From positions 17,949,401 to 18,013,400 of the forward strand of contig NC_087082.1 of assembly GCF_026151205.1 (NCBI RefSeq): DNA of 64,000 nucleotides, written 5' to 3'. Both the position numbers and the translations under genes were made by a program. The notes below the pieces were generated by a model. It saw only the letters and a program-made list of their open reading frames with translations. It did not search any database and was not told the origin of the DNA. Below are positions 59,701 through 64,000 of the stretch, in pieces. The DNA comes from Bolinopsis microptera (taxonomy: Eukaryota; Ctenophora; Tentaculata; Lobata; Bolinopsidae). Numbering within the stretch: the stretch's first letter is position 1; each line of letters opens with the position of its first letter.

Positions 59701-62700
59701 ACACTTATGCTCTGATCTTATAGATATGCTGGTAGTGGTATCTGAGATAATCATTCTTTAGAACGAATTATACAAACCATATATCTGCATCTCCTGACAG
59801 GTACTTTGATGGGTTAAACAGTTTCGCAACCCTCCTACCAAGCAACCAAGGAATAGAGGGCAACTTCAAACATGTTTGTCTCTTCACGAAGGAAGAAGAT
59901 GGTACTTGGTCCAGAAAGTTCCTAACCTCTGGGTTATTTGATGTGCTGAGCGTGTACGGTACGATAAACACCGCAGAGAAGAAATATTTGTAAGTTAGAT
60001 TGTTTATACGTTAAGTATTTTCTGATGTTTCCGTAAATACGACCAAGGGAAACTGCTCTTTTTAGGTTAAGATTGTTCCTTTTTTTTCAAGAGTCATGTA
60101 TGATCAAGTCATAATAATTATGATTATCAACTCAATTTATGAAGTGTAAAATCACAAGTTTGTATGGTTATAACTTAGCCACTGTTTAAAACTAATCTTA
60201 AAAACAGTGAATAATTTCTAACCATAAAACAGGTTCTACTATGCAAGTTATGGTGGACAGATGTACAGACACGTCTTCCAGCTGAACATTGTAACTGCTG
60301 AGGTTAGTGATAATGTATAATGTATATTATAATGTATAATGTGTATTACTGGGGGTTTGTACTCATCAAATTGACTGGCAATTGTGGTGGTAAATATTGA
60401 ACTGCCACTGGTTTTTCTAATTGGCGAGAATAAAACCATTTAAGACCTTGACTGAGAAAACAATTTGATTTGTAGCAAGACTCCTATATCCTCAGAGCAC
60501 GTGTCTGTCATGTGACGGGTATTGTGGGTATGGGGGAGCCTCCTTCAGTGCTGACATGACCATGTACCGTCTCTCCTGTGCCGGCCCTGTTACCCCTTAC
60601 GTTCAGCTCAAGGAGGTCGACTCCCCGTGGATAAATGTGAGTTGTTCTTATTTTATTCAGTCGCTTGTATCTTTGGCTTAAGCTTTGAATGAAAAATTAA
60701 TATGAATATGTATCGGACGTAAATGTATATTGAATGAAAGAAATAGGATGCTTAGAGGAACTAGAATGGCTTATAATTATTTTATCAGGTCCATAACTAT
60801 AAAAAACTTTCTTTTCTAGGTCTTGGAATCCAATTACGATGTAGAAATGATGCTGCGAACCTTCAGCCTGCCCAAGAGGGAATATATGACAGAACGCATT
60901 GGAGGATTTGACATTAACGTTCAGAGAATCTCTCCCCCAGACTTTGATGAAAACAGCACTAAACGATACCCAGTTTTGGTTTATGTTTATGGTATGTCTG
61001 CCAGTTAATTACCGGGCGTCTAAAAGGTTCGGCTGAGGAAGTAAGAATATCAATGTTTCTGAGCAGTGGGATGATATAGATTAAAGCTAAAAATATCATA
61101 TTACAGGTGGTCCAGATTCGGGGAATGTCAGAGACTACTTCCCGTACGGAGACCAAAGGAAAGACTTCCACAACTATTTAGCCAACGGTGATCCTGACAA
61201 GCCGAGTTTCCTTGTTTACCACGTGGATGTACGAGGTACTATAGGCCGAGGGGACGACTTCAGGTTCCCACTCTACAGGTGATACATGAACTGCTGTATT
61301 TTACCATGATTAGGGTCTTCCGAATAAGGATCAGCAGAATAAATCCCGATTGATTTTATTACAGTATGTTGATAATTTCATAGAACTTTATTTGAAGTTG
61401 GTTAGATTAGATTCTGACTTCATTGAGAAATACATGTTATTTAGGAAGTAATATCACCACCAGATTCTGATCAATGTGAATAACAATTAATTTTATAACA
61501 TTTGATCTTGTGTGGATTTTTTAATAGCCAATATAATTATGTAATATTGTGAGTAAACATTGTCTGGTTCTACCAACCAACAATCCGGAATCCCTAACCT
61601 AAAGTTGCCTCCCAGAAAGTTCGGGGTGACGGAAGTGGAAGACACACTAGACTTCCTGGAGAGGATCAGTCAGTACCATTACGTGGACGATGCCAGGATG
61701 GCTATCTGGGGCTGGTCTTACGGAGGTAGGTACTGTCGCGACTCTGAGATCGGGTAACCTTCTAAAGTATTGTAGGAGTTCCGTTAAGTAATTAACTAAA
61801 CTATTGCTATTACGATATCTAATCGATTTAGGAAGTCTTTATTTTCATCCTGCATTACATTTGGCATTAAATCCGGCTAATATAAATTTGCTAATATAGC
61901 TGTTTCGTGAGATTATCAGAGTTCAGAAATTCTTCTCACGTTTGGCGCATAGTTAAATGATTTTACGTCAAATGCAACTCGGAGCCATTTGCAAAATGGA
62001 TCTCATAACTAATAGTCACCTTATTGATTACAAATCTGAATCATATTCGTCCTTAATGCTAAAGCAGAGCAAAACGATTCCTGCAATGGTACAGACTTAC
62101 AAGCATTAGTAGCAAGTTATTAAGATAAAGCTACAAAATCACATCTGTCACATGAAAATCTCCTGTTTTTCAGGTTTTCTGTCCTCTAAGGTGGCAGGAA
62201 GTGGGAGGAAGGTAGTGCAGGCTGCTATAGCTGTTGCTCCGGTTTCTAGTTTCAGGTTCTATGATACTATCTACACTGAGAGATACATGGGTCTTCCTGC
62301 AACCAACAAGGTATGTGGTCTGGTCTGTAACTGGTGATGGTGTCTGGACAATGCCCACTGGATATCTTGCAAATACATAAAGCTTCTTTATCTAAAATCA
62401 ATGTAAACTATTACCAAATAGCTCTAAACTGCGACCTACCAAGGTTAGTTAGATAATACCAAATAGCTCTAAACTGCGACCTACCAAGGTTAGTTAGATA
62501 ATACCAAATAGCTCTAAACTGCGACCTAGCTACTAAGGACCCGCTTATAACTGAACTTCTCAAGGTGTACGATGAGGGTGACTGTCTCCACGAGGCAGCT
62601 AACTTCACGGGTACCAACTATCTCCTGATACACGGTACCGCCGATGACAACGTGCATTACACCAACGCGGCTCGTCTTGCTTTCGAGCTAGTAGAGAACG

Positions 62701-63881
62701 ATATTCAGTTCAGGATGCACGCTTACACTGGTTAGTTTATTAACTTATCATTTTAAAACTACTTTAGTTCAAGTGCATAAGTACTTAGCCGTGATTATGG
62801 GTACAACTTCTCAGTTTTCTGAACTTGAAGGTTAACGTCATCCTCTTATTTTTACCCAATTACACGGTACTGGAAGTTGGATTTACAAGGATTCTGTAAT
62901 AAATGACATAACCCTCCCGTTAAATTACTTGATCGCCACCACGTTACCCTCCTTCTCGGTAACTTGATGGCCACTTTCAGTCCCAGAAATTATCAAGCCC
63001 ACCAGCAATAATTGCAAATTTGCAGTTGCAATCCAGGATTATAAGCCGGACTGCTTAAAGAGTTAAAGTGCAACGCATGTTGGTGGTAGCAGCTAGATTA
63101 TCAAAAATTGTACGCTTCGATGCCCCGCCACAATTAACATAAGTTGAATTAATCGCCTGCAAGGAAGGATGTTCGTGAAACTATGCGCATTGCGCACGAA
63201 CACATGATCGTGAAACTATGCGCATTGCGCACGAACACATGTGAAACTATGCGCATTGCGCACGAACACATGATCGTCAGTCGTTGGAAATATGATTTGC
63301 CACTAAATCAGCAATTTGTTCTGAAGCTAGTGCAGCTTGAAGCTTGACTCAAAGTGCAAAAGCTTCAATCTGCAACCTTGCCCAGCTTGTTGATTAGCAG
63401 CATAGTGGACAAATTTCTGCACTCTTACTTTAACCATTACTTTATTCTATAAAGTCTTGTGAAATCAAGCTCAGTCAGTGTACCGATTCATAATTCATAA
63501 CGATACTGGAAACTTCTGGGGTTTACACTTTACATGTTATCGTTCTGTATCATTAATTATAGGAAAATGAAGAACTTATAGTCTTCCGTAACGGCTACGA
63601 TCACCTTCGGATTGCATTCACCATGTCGAGTCAGAAAACGGAAAACTTGCAGGATACCACCTAGTTCACAATGGCATACAATACAATACCTTAACCGTTA
63701 TAGATAAGTTTGTTACAATAGGCTAAATTACAAGGATAATATGTGCATACTTTCAGACCGAGCGCATTCCCTGAAGGGGCTGCACACCCGACGTCATATG
63801 TACACAATGATGAGGGATTGGCTGTTCGACGTTCTCAACATGAAGGATGACTATTTGGGTACCTACAAAACAGACTTTTAG
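56721..63881 (+). CDS. Dipeptidyl peptidase 4-like serine protease, copy 2
   Basis: Twenty exons on +: 56721-56784, 57043-57162, 57366-57460, 57608-57671, 57771-57894, 58029-58131, 58279-58411, 58612-58766, 58888-59033, 59246-59303, 59407-59501, 59801-59989, 60233-60302, 60496-60636, 60820-60991, 61107-61278, 61616-61725, 62174-62310, 62538-62730, 63757-63881. All phases agree and the product is 821 residues. Signal peptide MLLLVCLTLQALFLGSSALC; beta-propeller with DWVYEEEVV (Glu234-236, binding the substrate N-terminus); TCLSCDGYCGYGG cysteine region; hydrolase domain with FEVED-like TEVEDTLDF, GWSYGG (Ser668; the last Gly codon is split by an intron), TERYMGLP, HGTADDNVH and His784. All catalytic residues are present, so an active X-Pro dipeptidase is likely. 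For exon 14 the acceptor before AGCACGTG is chosen because the earlier AG breaks the frame. An upstream in-frame stop in this copy supports the chosen start. Confidence 0.94.
56795..56870. repeat. Intron 1 25-bp VNTR, 3 units (arm 2)
   Basis: Reverse complement of the arm 1 VNTR (ACTAAGGGCTGACTGTTAGC), with two units fewer. Confidence 0.85.
62410..62530. repeat. Intronic 45-bp repeat, 3 units (arm 2)
   Basis: Each unit ends in CCAAGGTTAGTTAGATAATA, so an AAG|G acceptor-like sequence recurs just before the true exon 19 acceptor. Arm 1 has two units. Confidence 0.75.
63150..63275. repeat. Last-intron repeat, 3 units (arm 2)
   Basis: GTGAAACTATGCGCATTGCG followed by CACGAACACATG is present three times; arm 1 has one copy near 30160-30195. 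ATGCGCATTGCGCA includes a small palindrome. Confidence 0.8.
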
Positions 63882-63929
63882 GAATCTTTATAAATTACTA
63901 ATCTAATTCACCTGAAAAACTCAAATTTT

Positions 63930-63935
63930 AATAAA
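63930..63935 (+). other. Polyadenylation signal of DPP4-like copy 2
   Basis: AATAAA about 50 nt after the stop codon, matching the arm 1 signal. Confidence 0.6.
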
Positions 63936-64000
63936 TTTAATTAGTTTAATTAATGAGTTTCATGATTTGATAGGTTTAATAATGTTGATATCCTACACTT

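Larger units (their letters stand above)
47376..64000 (-). repeat. Arm 2 of the giant inverted duplication
   Basis: Reverse complement of arm 1, running off the window end. Arm-2-only material: the satellite expansion (about 48580-50210), an insertion at about 50430-51073 and the 2.1 kb insertion at 53453-55569. Small tandem repeats also differ in copy number. Confidence 0.93.

Noticed and set aside
60476-60495. Earlier acceptor for exon 14 of the protease
   Set aside because: Starting at 60476 leads to a stop within the exon; starting at 60496 restores the conserved TCLSC motif.

Overview
This is a eukaryotic, almost certainly animal, nuclear window. It is AT-rich, with short GT-AG introns, a class C GPCR gene and two copies of a 20-exon dipeptidyl-peptidase-4-like gene. 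It is densely packed with LINEs, MITEs, foldback elements and satellites. The mix (a CR1/L2-like LINE, an R2-like LINE with a restriction-like endonuclease, many small palindromic elements) suits a marine invertebrate; I cannot name the species.

Left part (1-12.65 kb): the 3' part of a class C (mGluR/CaSR-type) receptor on +; a minisatellite; a 3.27 kb foldback element with 1.3 kb arms; then, on -, the 3' end of a gene built from tandemly duplicated two-exon modules, running into a 100-N gap. Next to the gap is a 74-G run and about 3.2 kb of sequence that looks unpolished. Middle (13-29 kb): two head-to-tail copies of an R2-like LINE on - (one error-ridden, one 5'-truncated and frameshifted), about 4.7 kb with no gene I can support, and an apparently intact CR1/L2-like LINE on + with two overlapping ORFs.

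Right part (29.4-64 kb): the dominant structure is a very large inverted duplication. Arm 1 (about 29.4-44.0 kb) is the reverse complement of arm 2 (about 47.4 kb to the window edge), around a 3.4 kb unique spacer. Each arm carries an intact DPP4-like gene with the same 20 exons; the two point away from each other, with starts about 19.7 kb apart. The arms differ by clean insertions that give empty/filled site pairs: a hAT-type MITE, a TAA-flanked PIF/Harbinger-type MITE, a TA-flanked 764 bp element and a 2.1 kb Helitron-like insertion with a GC-rich double hairpin. They also differ in satellite length; a 45-bp repeat has under two units in arm 1 and about 36 in arm 2. The spacer holds the last two coding exons of another gene whose upstream exons are not seen before the breakpoint.

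The arms are either a genuine palindromic duplication or two haplotypes joined tail to tail by the assembler; the sequence alone does not decide. No bacterial-type operons, CRISPR arrays or rRNA/tRNA genes were recognised.
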